A stretch of DNA of 64,000 bases from an uncultured Butyricicoccus sp. (GTDB lineage Bacteria > Bacillota > Clostridia > Oscillospirales > Butyricicoccaceae). The notes under the pieces were generated by a model. The model was not told the DNA's origin, did not search any database, and worked only from the letters and a program-made list of their open reading frames with translations. The translations under genes were made by a program, and so were the position numbers. The stretch covers positions 1 to 64,000 of the forward strand of contig CAJFUJ010000026.1 of the NCBI GenBank assembly GCA_904420185.1, read 5' to 3'. Positions 9,194 through 18,342 of the stretch are shown piece by piece (positions within the stretch are counted from its first letter, which is position 1; every line of letters starts with the position of its first letter).

Positions 9194-10174
9194 CTATTTT
9201 TTTCTGCGTTGCACCAAGGACTTGCTCTTGATATCCAAAATGACGGCAAGGGCGATGATCAGGCCGCGCACAATTTGCTGCCAATACGAGGAAACCCCTT
9301 TGAGGTTCATGATGTTGTCCAGCACGCCGACGATCAAGCAGCCGACCAGGGTACCTTGGATGGTGCCCAAGCCGCCGCTCAGACTGGTGCCGCCGACGAC
9401 AGCCGCGGTGATGGCGTCCATTTCATAGTTGGTAGCGCCGGCAGGTTGGCCGGAGTTGATGTAGGACATCAGCACAATACCGCTCATGCCGGTCAGCACG
9501 CCCATCAACAGATAGGTGACCGTGACCACCCGGTGGGCGTGGATACCCGAAGCAATGGCGGCCGATTCGTTGCCGCCGCAGGCATAGATATACCGGCCAA
9601 AGCGGGTGCGGTTGAGCAGGACCCAGCAAAGGGCAAAACAGATGAGCATAATGAGCACCGGCATGGGCAAAAAGCCGAACAATTCACCCTGACCCAGCTG
9701 GCGGAAGCCGTCGCCCATGCCGGAAACCGGCACAGCGTTCGTAAAGAGCAAAACCACGCCGCGCGCGATCTGCATGGTCGCCAGAGTGATGATAAAAGCC
9801 GGGATTTCAAAGTGGGAGATGACAAAACCGTTGATAAGGCCGCAGACCGCGCCGACGATCAGGCCGACCACCACGCCCAGCAGGACGCTTTGGGTCTGGC
9901 TGACCACCGTGCAGGTGATGCAGCCGCACAACGCCATAACCGAGCCGACCGACAAATCGATCTTGCCCAGAATCAAAACCATGGTTTCACCAAATGCGGC
10001 CAGCGCCACGATAGACATGCTTTGGATGATGTTGGTGATGTTGCGCACCGATAAGAAACTGGGGCTGACGATGGCCGAAAAAACGACCAAGATCAGCAGG
10101 ATGAAGAACATTCCGTATTTTAAATAGAGTTCGGCCACAGAAAATTTGGGCCGGATGTGCTGGTTTGCTTGCAT
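9194..10174 (-). CDS. Sugar ABC transporter permease (RbsC type)
   Basis: Multi-TM; SVGSVMALCG, GGTSLSGGLGTIQGTLVG. Confidence 0.92.
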   Translation of the reverse strand: MQANQHIRPKFSVAELYLKYGMFFILLILVVFSAIVSPSFLSVRNITNIIQSMSIVALAAFGETMVLILGKIDLSVGSVMALCGCITCTVVSQTQSVLLGVVVGLIVGAVCGLINGFVISHFEIPAFIITLATMQIARGVVLLFTNAVPVSGMGDGFRQLGQGELFGFLPMPVLIMLICFALCWVLLNRTRFGRYIYACGGNESAAIASGIHAHRVVTVTYLLMGVLTGMSGIVLMSYINSGQPAGATNYEMDAITAAVVGGTSLSGGLGTIQGTLVGCLIVGVLDNIMNLKGVSSYWQQIVRGLIIALAVILDIKSKSLVQRRKK

Positions 10175-10189
10175 GGCGAATCCCCCTTT

Positions 10190-11686
10190 TTATTCCATGA
10201 CCGCGTAAGTCATCACGGTTTCCTGCGTAGCTTGTTCCCGGTCGAGTTCGCCGGTGATTTTTCCGTTGTGCATGACCAAGATCCGGTCGCTCATCCCGAG
10301 CACCTCGGGCAGCTCGGAGGAGATCATGATGATCGCCATACCTTCGGCAGCCAACTGGCCCATCATGCGATGGATTTCGGCCTTGGCGCCCACGTCGATG
10401 CCGCGGGTTGGTTCGTCCAATATGAGCACGTCGATCTGCTGCAAGAGCCATTTGGCCAGCACGACCTTTTGCTGGTTGCCGCCGGACAGGCTGGAAACCA
10501 CGTTCTCCATGGACGAGATCTTGATGCTCAGCTGGGACACCATGTCCTCAATCAGGGATTTTTCCTGTCCGAGCTGGAGCAGGCCGTGTTTGGTGATGCG
10601 TTTGAGCGATGCGAGCGAGGTGTTTTCCCGGATGGACCTGCAGAGCACCAAGCCGATCTCTTTGCGGTCCTCGGGGACGTAGGCGATACCGGCGGCGATA
10701 GCTGCGCTGGGATGCCGGATGTGCAGTGCCTTGCCGTGCAAGCGCACCTGCCCGGCATTCAGCCGGTCCAACCCAAAGATGGCGCGCGCGACTTCGGTGC
10801 GCCCGGCGCCGGCCAGCCCGGCAAAGCCCAGGATCTCGCCCTTATGCAGAGTAAACGAGATGTCCTGAAAGACGCCGTCGCGGCAAAGCCCTTCGGCCTC
10901 CAGTACCGGCTCACCAATGGGAACCTGCACTTTGGGGAAAATATCGGTAATTTCACGACCGACCATTTGGTGGATTAGGCCGTCCATGGTAAAATCTTCT
11001 TTGGGACCGGTTTGGATCATTGTGCCATCGCGCAGGATGGTGATGTCGTCGGCCAGGGTAAAGATTTCATCCATTTTGTGGGTGATATAGATGATGGCGA
11101 CGTTTTTCTCCTTGAGCGCGGCGATTTGCGCAAAGAGCGATTCAACCTCGGAATCGGTCAGTGCCGAGGTGGGTTCGTCCATGATGATAATCGAAGCGTT
11201 ACGGGAGATGGCTTTAGCGATTTCCACCATCTGCTTGCCTGCCAGGCTGATGTCCTGCACAAGGGTCTTGGGTGAGTAGGGGATGCCCATTTGGCTCAAA
11301 ATTTGTTGGGTATCTCGATACATCTTTTTGAAATTGATGAACCGGCCTGGCCCCAATGGCTCGCGCCCGAGGAAAATATTTTCTGCAATGGTCATATAGG
11401 GCTCAGGGCTCAGCTCCTGGTGGATCATCGAAATGCCGAGTTCCAGACATTTGGAGGGGGTTAGATCGGAGATTTCCTGCCCCTTGTAAAGGATGACACC
11501 ATCATCGGGCGCGTGGATCCCAGAGATGATTTTCATCAGGGTGGATTTGCCTGCGCCGTTTTCACCCACTAGGGCGTGTACGCTGCCGGCTCGGATGGAC
11601 AGATGCACATCTTTTAAAACCGGTACACCCGAAAATCCTTTCCGGATGTTCCTGAGCTCTAAAATTGTGTCTGTGGTTTGCGCCAT
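10190..11686 (-). CDS. Sugar ABC transporter ATP-binding protein (RbsA type, two ABC domains)
   Basis: GENGAGKSTLMKIISG; LSGGNQQKVVLAKWL; two ATPase halves. Confidence 0.93.
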   Translation of the reverse strand: MAQTTDTILELRNIRKGFSGVPVLKDVHLSIRAGSVHALVGENGAGKSTLMKIISGIHAPDDGVILYKGQEISDLTPSKCLELGISMIHQELSPEPYMTIAENIFLGREPLGPGRFINFKKMYRDTQQILSQMGIPYSPKTLVQDISLAGKQMVEIAKAISRNASIIIMDEPTSALTDSEVESLFAQIAALKEKNVAIIYITHKMDEIFTLADDITILRDGTMIQTGPKEDFTMDGLIHQMVGREITDIFPKVQVPIGEPVLEAEGLCRDGVFQDISFTLHKGEILGFAGLAGAGRTEVARAIFGLDRLNAGQVRLHGKALHIRHPSAAIAAGIAYVPEDRKEIGLVLCRSIRENTSLASLKRITKHGLLQLGQEKSLIEDMVSQLSIKISSMENVVSSLSGGNQQKVVLAKWLLQQIDVLILDEPTRGIDVGAKAEIHRMMGQLAAEGMAIIMISSELPEVLGMSDRILVMHNGKITGELDREQATQETVMTYAVME

Positions 11687-11748
11687 GGGATCGCCTCCTG
11701 CCAGTCAAATACAGCTTGTGCATCGGGGAAGTCCAATACCGTACAAAG

Positions 11749-11761
11749 TTGTATTGTATAG
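11749..11761. promoter_or_regulatory. Degenerate operator TTGTA-TTG-TATAG near ABC operon promoter
   Basis: One intact half-site of the TTGTA-N3-TACAA motif. Confidence 0.4.
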
Positions 11762-11904
11762 AGCGATAGAGCTGCGAATGGACAAGCTGTTTACTAAGTT
11801 GTATATAGGATAGCGCAAAAAAATGTGTTTGACAAGCAATAGAATGGATAAAAATAAGCGGAAATCCTATGCAAATTGCACAAAAACGAGCGGATTACGA
11901 AGAA

Positions 11905-11917
11905 TTGTATCGTACAA
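11905..11917. promoter_or_regulatory. Inverted-repeat operator TTGTA-TCG-TACAA
   Basis: Perfect 5-bp arms; AraR-like GntR operator form. Confidence 0.55.
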
Positions 11918-11990
11918 ATATGAACAGAAATCGCTCAAAACTGAAAATAAAAGCCAGAATATAGGGGAAAAAATGAGGAATCTTGCGATT

Positions 11991-12024
11991 TTGTATTGTA
12001 CAACCTTCAAAAACTATGTATAAT
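11991..12024 (+). promoter_or_regulatory. Promoter of GntR-LacI hybrid (TTGTAC-17-TATAAT) overlapped by operator TTGTA-TTG-TACAA (11991-12003)
   Basis: -35 11996-12001, -10 12019-12024; perfect inverted repeat over -35. Confidence 0.65.
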
Positions 12025-12054
12025 GGAACTGCAGCAGTGACAGGAGGGAAGCTG

Positions 12055-13161
12055 GTGGAAAATTTAAAATATATGGAGCTTTACCAATGGCTTCGAGAAC
12101 AAATCACCCAAGGAAAGCTGGGGCCGGGCAGCAAGGTATATTCCGAGCTGACGCTCGCCCAAATGTTCAATATCAGTCGGCAAACCGTGCGGCAAGCCAT
12201 CGCTTTGTTGGTGAAAGACGGTTTGGTTTCCCGCTTGCGGGGAAGCGGTACCTATGTTACCGCCAAGTCCGAAAAGTTTATCCGCCGGAACACCAAAACC
12301 ATCGGCGTTGTTATGACCTATGTGGATGACTATATTTTCCCATCGATTATCAGCGGGATCAATGGCTGCCTGTCCGATGCAGGCTATACAATGAACCTGC
12401 ATATTACATACAACAAGCGCTGCAATGAAGAAAAAATCCTGCGCATCATCTTGGAAAGCCAGTTGGATGGCCTGATTATCGAGCCGACAAAGAGCAGTAT
12501 GGTCAATACCAACCAAGGCTTGTACGAACAACTTTCCTGCAAATTACCGTGCATTTTTGTCAACTGTTACTATCCTGGGCTCAAGTTGCCCTATGTCATG
12601 CCTGATAACACCGAGTCGGTGCGGCGCTTGACCAACTACCTCATCGAGCGCGGCCACCGGCGCATTGCCGGCATTTTCAAGGTGGACGACGAGCAGGGCA
12701 ATCTCCGCTTTTCCGGCTATGCGCAGGCGCTGCAAGAAAATGGCCTGGTGGTGGATGATACCCTGTTGAGCTGGTATCAGACCGAGGATTTCGACTATGT
12801 GTTTGAGGGCCGCAGCGGAAAAAACATCTTGGAGCGCTTGAAAAATTGTACAGCTGTGGTGTGTTACAACGATCAGATCGCCGTGCGCCTGATCCCCTTC
12901 CTGCATGCGAACGGGATTCGGGTTCCGGAGGATTTGTCGGTCGTCGGCTTTGATGATGCCCATTCGACCTGGTCGGAGGTGCCGCTGACCACCATGGCCC
13001 ATCCCAAAGAAGCGGTGGGCCGTCGCGCTGCGCGCAACCTGCTCGCACTCATAGAGGACCCGTCGTTCGATGCGACCCATATCTTTCCGCCAAAACTGGT
13101 GGAGCGGCAGTCGGTGCGCGATTTGCGGCAAATCCCCCAAAAGACAGCCCAACAAAGTTGA
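12055..13161 (+). CDS. GntR-family DNA-binding domain with LacI/periplasmic-binding-type effector domain (AraR-like regulator)
   Basis: GTG start after AGGAGGG; YSELTLAQMFNISRQTVRQAIALLVKDGLVSRLRGSGTYV then LacI-type effector domain. Confidence 0.9.
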   Translation: MENLKYMELYQWLREQITQGKLGPGSKVYSELTLAQMFNISRQTVRQAIALLVKDGLVSRLRGSGTYVTAKSEKFIRRNTKTIGVVMTYVDDYIFPSIISGINGCLSDAGYTMNLHITYNKRCNEEKILRIILESQLDGLIIEPTKSSMVNTNQGLYEQLSCKLPCIFVNCYYPGLKLPYVMPDNTESVRRLTNYLIERGHRRIAGIFKVDDEQGNLRFSGYAQALQENGLVVDDTLLSWYQTEDFDYVFEGRSGKNILERLKNCTAVVCYNDQIAVRLIPFLHANGIRVPEDLSVVGFDDAHSTWSEVPLTTMAHPKEAVGRRAARNLLALIEDPSFDATHIFPPKLVERQSVRDLRQIPQKTAQQS

Positions 13162-13167
13162 ATTACA

Positions 13168-13205
13168 AAAAAATCTGGAGAGGATTAATCCTCTCCAGAT
13201 TTTTT
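13168..13205. terminator. Bidirectional terminator, 38-bp perfect palindrome
   Basis: AAAAAATCTGGAGAGGATTAATCCTCTCCAGATTTTTT. Confidence 0.9.
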
Positions 13206-13220
13206 GTATAGCAGGTGATG

Positions 13221-13928
13221 TCAAGCGTCTTTTCGCTCGGCACGCAGCTGCTTGAGTTGCGGCCGAAGCCAGGCGGGCAGCCGCCGGGATTCCAGCGCTT
13301 TTTGCAGCGCCTTGCGGTAGGTCCAGGCGTCGAGCGGGGTGCGTTCCAAATGGGCGAGCGTCTGCGTGGGGAATTTGACCAGTGCCTCAGCCAGCGCCCA
13401 CGCAACCGCCATACGCGCGTTGTATCCGGGCGCAGGCAGCGCAGTCAGAGCGGATAAGGTGTCGGACAGGCAGTCGTCGCGCACAAAAAAGCGCAGCAGC
13501 ATGACCGCGCCAAAGCGGGCCGGAAATTCGTCGGCACAGACAAGGTAAGGCTGCAAAAAGTCGCGCAGAGCGGCCCGGTTGGCCTCGGCACACGAAAGAC
13601 CGCTTACAAAGGTGTCGCAGACCGCCCAGTTGTGGATATACGGGATGAATGCGGCGATGTAGTCCAGCCGCTCAGCGAAGGCCAGCTTGGCCGCGCCAAT
13701 AACAACGCCACGGACGACGGTTTCCTCGTAATATTGGTCGGGCGTGCGGTCGTCCAGGATGCGGTAGACATCCTCGCTGCGGGCGAGTTCCTTGCCGAGT
13801 TTGCGTAGGGCGGGAATGCGCACGCCGAGCATCTGGCTGGTATCCAGCCCAGGGACTAACTTGACGTGAAAATCCCGGTAATCGGGTTCGGCCAGTGGCA
13901 ACAGTCGGGGTAAAAGATCGTAGTTCAT
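13221..13928 (-). CDS. DNA alkylation repair protein (AlkD-like HEAT-repeat)
   Basis: KLVPGLDTSQMLGVRIPALRKLGKELA, NWAVCDTFVSGL. Confidence 0.88.
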   Translation of the reverse strand: MNYDLLPRLLPLAEPDYRDFHVKLVPGLDTSQMLGVRIPALRKLGKELARSEDVYRILDDRTPDQYYEETVVRGVVIGAAKLAFAERLDYIAAFIPYIHNWAVCDTFVSGLSCAEANRAALRDFLQPYLVCADEFPARFGAVMLLRFFVRDDCLSDTLSALTALPAPGYNARMAVAWALAEALVKFPTQTLAHLERTPLDAWTYRKALQKALESRRLPAWLRPQLKQLRAERKDA

Positions 13929-15214
13929 GCGGCATTCTCCCAATCTTGTTGGGTGGTGGTATCTTCGAAGGACAGCAGTCCCAGCGACTGCTTCCAATCC
14001 AGCACCCGGCGGACGTGTTCGTCGATTTGTGCTTCGGTCAGCACACCGTTTCGCACGGCATCTACAACAGCTTGATGCTGGGTGGCGAAGTCCGAGCTGA
14101 TCAGCAGGTCGTTGCCCGCCTGGATGGCCAGGACAGCGGCGTCAGTGTCACCGGCGAACGCGCCGATGGCCTCCATGGACAGGTCATCGGTCATGACGAC
14201 GCCGTCAAAGTCCAAGGCGGTGCGCAAAATATCGTGGACAGCGGCCGAAAGCGAGGCGGGTGCACGGTCGTCCATGCATTCAACAATCAGGTGACTGACC
14301 AACACCGCGCCCGCCCCGGCTGCAATCCCGGCCTGGAAGGGCAGGAAATCCGACGCATAGTAGCTGTCCAGGCTGCGGGTGTCGGTGGCGATGCCGTCGT
14401 GGGTGTTGTCGTTGGGGCCGTATCCGGGGAAATGCTTGAGCACCGCACCCATATTGTCGTGGACCATCTGTTCAACGGTGATGCGCACATATTCGGCGGT
14501 CGCTTCGGCATCCTGTCCGAGCGTGCGGTCGTACATATAGTCGTCCGTGTCGGTGGAAACGTCGCACACAGGCGCCAAATTGACGTTAATGCCCAAATCG
14601 GCCAGCAAACGGTCCTTTTCCGCGGTGTCATATACGAAAGCTGCACTGCCGTCCTCTTCAAACAGCTCCTGTGGGGACTGGAAGGGCCAGCGGCGAAAGG
14701 CCTCGTACCGGCTGACGCGCACCACCGAACCGCCCTCCTCATCCACGCCGATGAGCAGCGGGATTTCCGACACCTGCTGGTAGGAAGCGATGGTACTGTG
14801 CACCGAATCCGGGGTCTGCCCCTCAAAGTCGCGGCCGAACAGCACATAGCCCGCCGGATGCAGCAACTGGATTTCTTCGAGTGCGCCGGTATCTGGACAG
14901 CGGGCAAAAAACAACTGCCCAACCTTCTCTTCGAGGGTCATCTGCTCGAGCAGCGGGTCGGCTGGATGGGCTTGGGGGACCGTCTCCTCTCCGGTGTTTT
15001 GGACAGGTGCCGAGCTGATGGCCCCCACACTGGTGCTGGCGCTGGCTCCCTCCTCCGGGCAGCCCCACTGAATCGAGGGCAGGCAAAAGGGAAGCTGGAT
15101 TCCGAGCGCCGGAAACAGCAAAAAACACACCGAAAAAGCCAACAATAGGCCGGCTGTGACGATCAGTGCCAGCCAGCCTGCAAATTTTTTGAGCAAAGGA
15201 CATCCCCCTAACAA
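13925..15214 (-). CDS. Glycoside hydrolase family 3 protein (beta-N-acetylhexosaminidase type)
   Basis: KHFPGYGPNDNTHDG, GVVMTDDLSMEAI; N-terminal TM; 4-bp overlap with next gene. Confidence 0.9.
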   Translation of the reverse strand: MLGGCPLLKKFAGWLALIVTAGLLLAFSVCFLLFPALGIQLPFCLPSIQWGCPEEGASASTSVGAISSAPVQNTGEETVPQAHPADPLLEQMTLEEKVGQLFFARCPDTGALEEIQLLHPAGYVLFGRDFEGQTPDSVHSTIASYQQVSEIPLLIGVDEEGGSVVRVSRYEAFRRWPFQSPQELFEEDGSAAFVYDTAEKDRLLADLGINVNLAPVCDVSTDTDDYMYDRTLGQDAEATAEYVRITVEQMVHDNMGAVLKHFPGYGPNDNTHDGIATDTRSLDSYYASDFLPFQAGIAAGAGAVLVSHLIVECMDDRAPASLSAAVHDILRTALDFDGVVMTDDLSMEAIGAFAGDTDAAVLAIQAGNDLLISSDFATQHQAVVDAVRNGVLTEAQIDEHVRRVLDWKQSLGLLSFEDTTTQQDWENAA

Positions 15215-15432
15215 TCAAATGGACCTGTGCCGCATGGAAGCTGTGCGGAGTTTCCCCCAACCGGCGCAGCCACGGCAGTGCAAAAGGTTTTGCGCATTGG
15301 ATACAAATACTATACCATATTACTCGGCAAAACGCTATCCCCAAAAGATATTGTAAAGCAAAACAAACGAAAAACGGCGCTGCAAGCCGCATGGCGCGGG
15401 GGTGCAGGGCCGTTTTTGCAGATGTAAATGTG

Positions 15433-15849
15433 TTAATCGTCCGGCGTTTTGGATTCGCCCCATGGCAGTGCCAGCAGCAGCGAGCAGACCGCAATCGCGG
15501 AGCCGGAGGCCGAAACGCTATCCATCAGTGTATCGACAAACAGCATGGTGATGGCGGTACCACAAGCGTCGAGCACAAACGACAGCACTTTGCACGCGCG
15601 GTGGGAGATGCGCCCGAGGGACAAAAGCGCTTTGGGCAGAGCGCTGGCAACAACTTCGAGCGGGAATCCAGCCAACGTAATGAACACAAAAAACAGGATG
15701 ATACTGCCAATCGAATCGTAGGTGAACCCAAAAAACCGCATGATTGCGCCGCCAAAGATCGCAAGCACCGAGATAATCGCCAAAATCAGCAGCGCGATGA
15801 TCCCCCATCCCAGTAGGGCGGTTAGAAATTTTTTTAGAGCGTCCTTCAT
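15433..15849 (-). CDS. Small membrane protein, possibly YrvL-family
   Basis: Hydrophobic; GFPLEVVASALPKALLSLGRIS resembles YrvL. Confidence 0.5.
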   Translation of the reverse strand: MKDALKKFLTALLGWGIIALLILAIISVLAIFGGAIMRFFGFTYDSIGSIILFFVFITLAGFPLEVVASALPKALLSLGRISHRACKVLSFVLDACGTAITMLFVDTLMDSVSASGSAIAVCSLLLALPWGESKTPDD

Positions 15850-15864
15850 GCTACACCCCTGTGC

Positions 15865-16242
15865 TCACTTGTGTGCGGAAAAGTCATAGGCAGCTTGGAT
15901 CCATCCCATCAAGACATTGTCCACAGCATCTGGGCTGGAAAGCAAGACATGGTGGGTCCAGCGGTTGGGGTAGGGTTCCACCGCGCGAAAGATGCGTGGA
16001 CAATCCAGCCGGACCGGCAAACCAAACGAAACGCCGAGTTTTGCAGATGTTTTGATCCGACGCTGTGCAAGCCATGCGTAGGCAAATCCGTAGCGGTTGG
16101 AAAAGCAAATCTGTGATTTTTGCACCTTGACGCGTACATCCGGCCAACGTGCACGGATGCAGCCAGCCAACGCCATATAGATCTCCAAAGCATCGGATGC
16201 ACCATCAAAAAACTGCATTTCATCCAAGGAAAGCGTATTCAT
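15865..16242 (-). CDS. DUF5655-like protein
   Basis: QKSQICFSNRYGFAYAWL...GLPVRLDCPRIFRAVEPYPNRWTHHVLL. Confidence 0.6.
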   Translation of the reverse strand: MNTLSLDEMQFFDGASDALEIYMALAGCIRARWPDVRVKVQKSQICFSNRYGFAYAWLAQRRIKTSAKLGVSFGLPVRLDCPRIFRAVEPYPNRWTHHVLLSSPDAVDNVLMGWIQAAYDFSAHK

Positions 16243-16361
16243 CCCCGAGCCCCTCCTCGCAGCCAAACAAAGGGTTTTACCTATTTGTAAAATAGCGTAT
16301 CGCATCCAGTGCGCTTTGTCAACTGCAATGGCCGGGCTGCCGCAGGCTGGTATACAGGGGC

Positions 16362-16937
16362 TCAGAGCGGCTTTTGATATGCAGTTTGTTCAAAAGAGCC
16401 GATCGCATGGCAAAGACCGCATACGTCCGGGCGTTTTTCATAGATTGCGCCACAGAAAACGCAGCGATAGCCGGTGGACAGGGTAGCTTTGGGTTTGGCC
16501 GGGGCGGATGACGGGACTACCGGCGCTTTGGCGTTGGATTGCTCTTTGCGGAGCGTTTTGGCCAAAGCGGACATGAATTGAAACTCATGTTCTTGCTCGA
16601 TTTTGGCAATGCTGCGGAATAGCTTGGCGATGTCGGCAAAGCCCTCTTCCTCGGCGATGTCAGCAAAAGAGGGATACATACTGCTCCATTCGTCATATTC
16701 GCCGCGGGCGGCTGCTTGCAGATTTTCGGTGGTCGAACCAATGCCGCCAAAGGCTTGGAACAACAGCTTGCCATGCATCCCCTCATTAACCGCGAGCTGC
16801 TCAAATAATTCGCCAATTTCCGGCTGGTTTTCTTGCCGGGCTTTTTCGGCGTAGAACAAATATTTATTGCGCGCCATGGATTCTCCCTGGAAAGCGGCGA
16901 GTAAATTATCGTAGGTACGGGTTCCTTTCAGTTGCAT
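16362..16937 (-). CDS. Rubrerythrin family protein
   Basis: GTRTYDNLLAAFQGESMARNKYLFYAEKA; C-terminal CVFCG/CGLCH rubredoxin-like site. Confidence 0.92.
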   Translation of the reverse strand: MQLKGTRTYDNLLAAFQGESMARNKYLFYAEKARQENQPEIGELFEQLAVNEGMHGKLLFQAFGGIGSTTENLQAAARGEYDEWSSMYPSFADIAEEEGFADIAKLFRSIAKIEQEHEFQFMSALAKTLRKEQSNAKAPVVPSSAPAKPKATLSTGYRCVFCGAIYEKRPDVCGLCHAIGSFEQTAYQKPL

Positions 16938-17147
16938 GAAACATCCTCCTTTAAATTAATAATAGTTCTTATTTCTATAATTAAAGATACGACAGTATTT
17001 GTGAAAAGTCAATATGAAAATGGGGCGTTCTACAAAATTTTAAAGAAGCGGCATATAAAATGTTATTTTTTTCATCTCTACACAAAGGCAACTTTTCAAA
17101 TGGACTAGATCGTGATACAATGGAGGTCAAGAAGGAGGACGGCTGGA

Positions 17148-18149
17148 TTGAGCACATCGAATGTAGGACGTTTTGCGCCCTCGCCCAGCGGGCGGATGCA
17201 TCTGGGGAATGTGTTATGTGCCTTGCTCGCATGGCTTAGCGCGCGCAGCAAGGGGGGGACGCTGCTGCTGCGCATGGAGGATCTAGACGAGATGCGTTGT
17301 CCACGCACCTATGCCGGGCAATTGATGGACGATTTGACCTGGCTGGGGCTGGATTGGGACCCCATAACCGAACAAAATCCGGGCGCACAAAACTATGCGC
17401 AAGCGCTTGCCGGGATTCCACAAGCCATCCGGTGCACAGCATATCAGAGTGAGCGTACCCCGGTGTATCGCTATTTTGAACGCATCCTGCGGGAAAAAGG
17501 GTTGCTATATCCGTGCTTTTGTTCGCGCGCAGCATTGCACGCGGCCAGTGCGCCACATCTATCCGACGGGCGGGTGGTTTATGCTGGTACATGTCGTAAT
17601 TTGACAGCAGTGGAAATCGCCCAGAAGCGGAAAACGCGTGCTCCGGCGACCCGGGTGCGCGTCCCGGCGCAGACGATCTGCTTTACCGACGGTTGTTTGG
17701 GGCCCTATGCCGAAAACCTGGCCGAGGAATGCGGCGATTTTATCATCCGCCGCTCGGACGGGGTGTTCGCCTATCAGCTGGCAGTCACAGTGGATGACGG
17801 CCTGATGGGCGTGACCGAGGTGGTGCGCGGCCGTGATTTGTTGGGCTCGACCGCGCGGCAAATCTGGCTGCACCGGCTGTTCGGCTTTACGCCGCCGGCT
17901 TTTTATCACATTCCACTGCTGCTTGCACCCGATGGCCGCCGCCTGAGCAAGCGCGACGCCGACCTGGACCTGGGCCGCTTGCGTGCGCACATGAAACCCG
18001 AACGGTTGGTGGGTGCGCTGGCCTTTGCCGCCGGATTAATCGATCGGGACACACCTGTGGCGCCCGCTGAATTGGTGGACACATTCTCATGGGATAAAAT
18101 CCCAAATACCGACCTCTATTTGCCCGATATCTTTCACACATTGGTATAA
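17148..18149 (+). CDS. gluQ: Glutamyl-Q tRNA(Asp) synthetase
   Basis: GRFAPSPSGRMHLGN, CFCSRAAL...VYAGTC zinc site, RRLSKRDADLDL; TTG start after GGAGG. Confidence 0.85.
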   Translation: MSTSNVGRFAPSPSGRMHLGNVLCALLAWLSARSKGGTLLLRMEDLDEMRCPRTYAGQLMDDLTWLGLDWDPITEQNPGAQNYAQALAGIPQAIRCTAYQSERTPVYRYFERILREKGLLYPCFCSRAALHAASAPHLSDGRVVYAGTCRNLTAVEIAQKRKTRAPATRVRVPAQTICFTDGCLGPYAENLAEECGDFIIRRSDGVFAYQLAVTVDDGLMGVTEVVRGRDLLGSTARQIWLHRLFGFTPPAFYHIPLLLAPDGRRLSKRDADLDLGRLRAHMKPERLVGALAFAAGLIDRDTPVAPAELVDTFSWDKIPNTDLYLPDIFHTLV

Positions 18150-18207
18150 CCATAGGCGGGCAAAGGATCATCTGATAAAAAATCCATCAGAATTTCGCAG
18201 AAAAGGC

Positions 18208-18237
18208 TTGAATTTGTCCCCGCATCGGGGGTATCAT
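18208..18237 (+). promoter_or_regulatory. Candidate promoter TTGAAT-18-TATCAT with CCCC-N5-GGGG dyad in the spacer
   Basis: Spacer-centred dyad, reminiscent of MerR-family sites. Confidence 0.35.
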
Positions 18238-18342
18238 ATTTGTTAAAGCAGACTAACTACCGGATCGCCCGGCGAGTCGGCTGCACCGCTTTGCATCTTG
18301 CATTTTTTCATTTGTACAATAAACCGAGAGGAAGTATGGAAT

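Noticed and set aside
13168-13205. 38-bp perfect palindrome as a mobile-element end or operator
   Set aside because: A/T tracts and position between convergent genes fit a bidirectional terminator.
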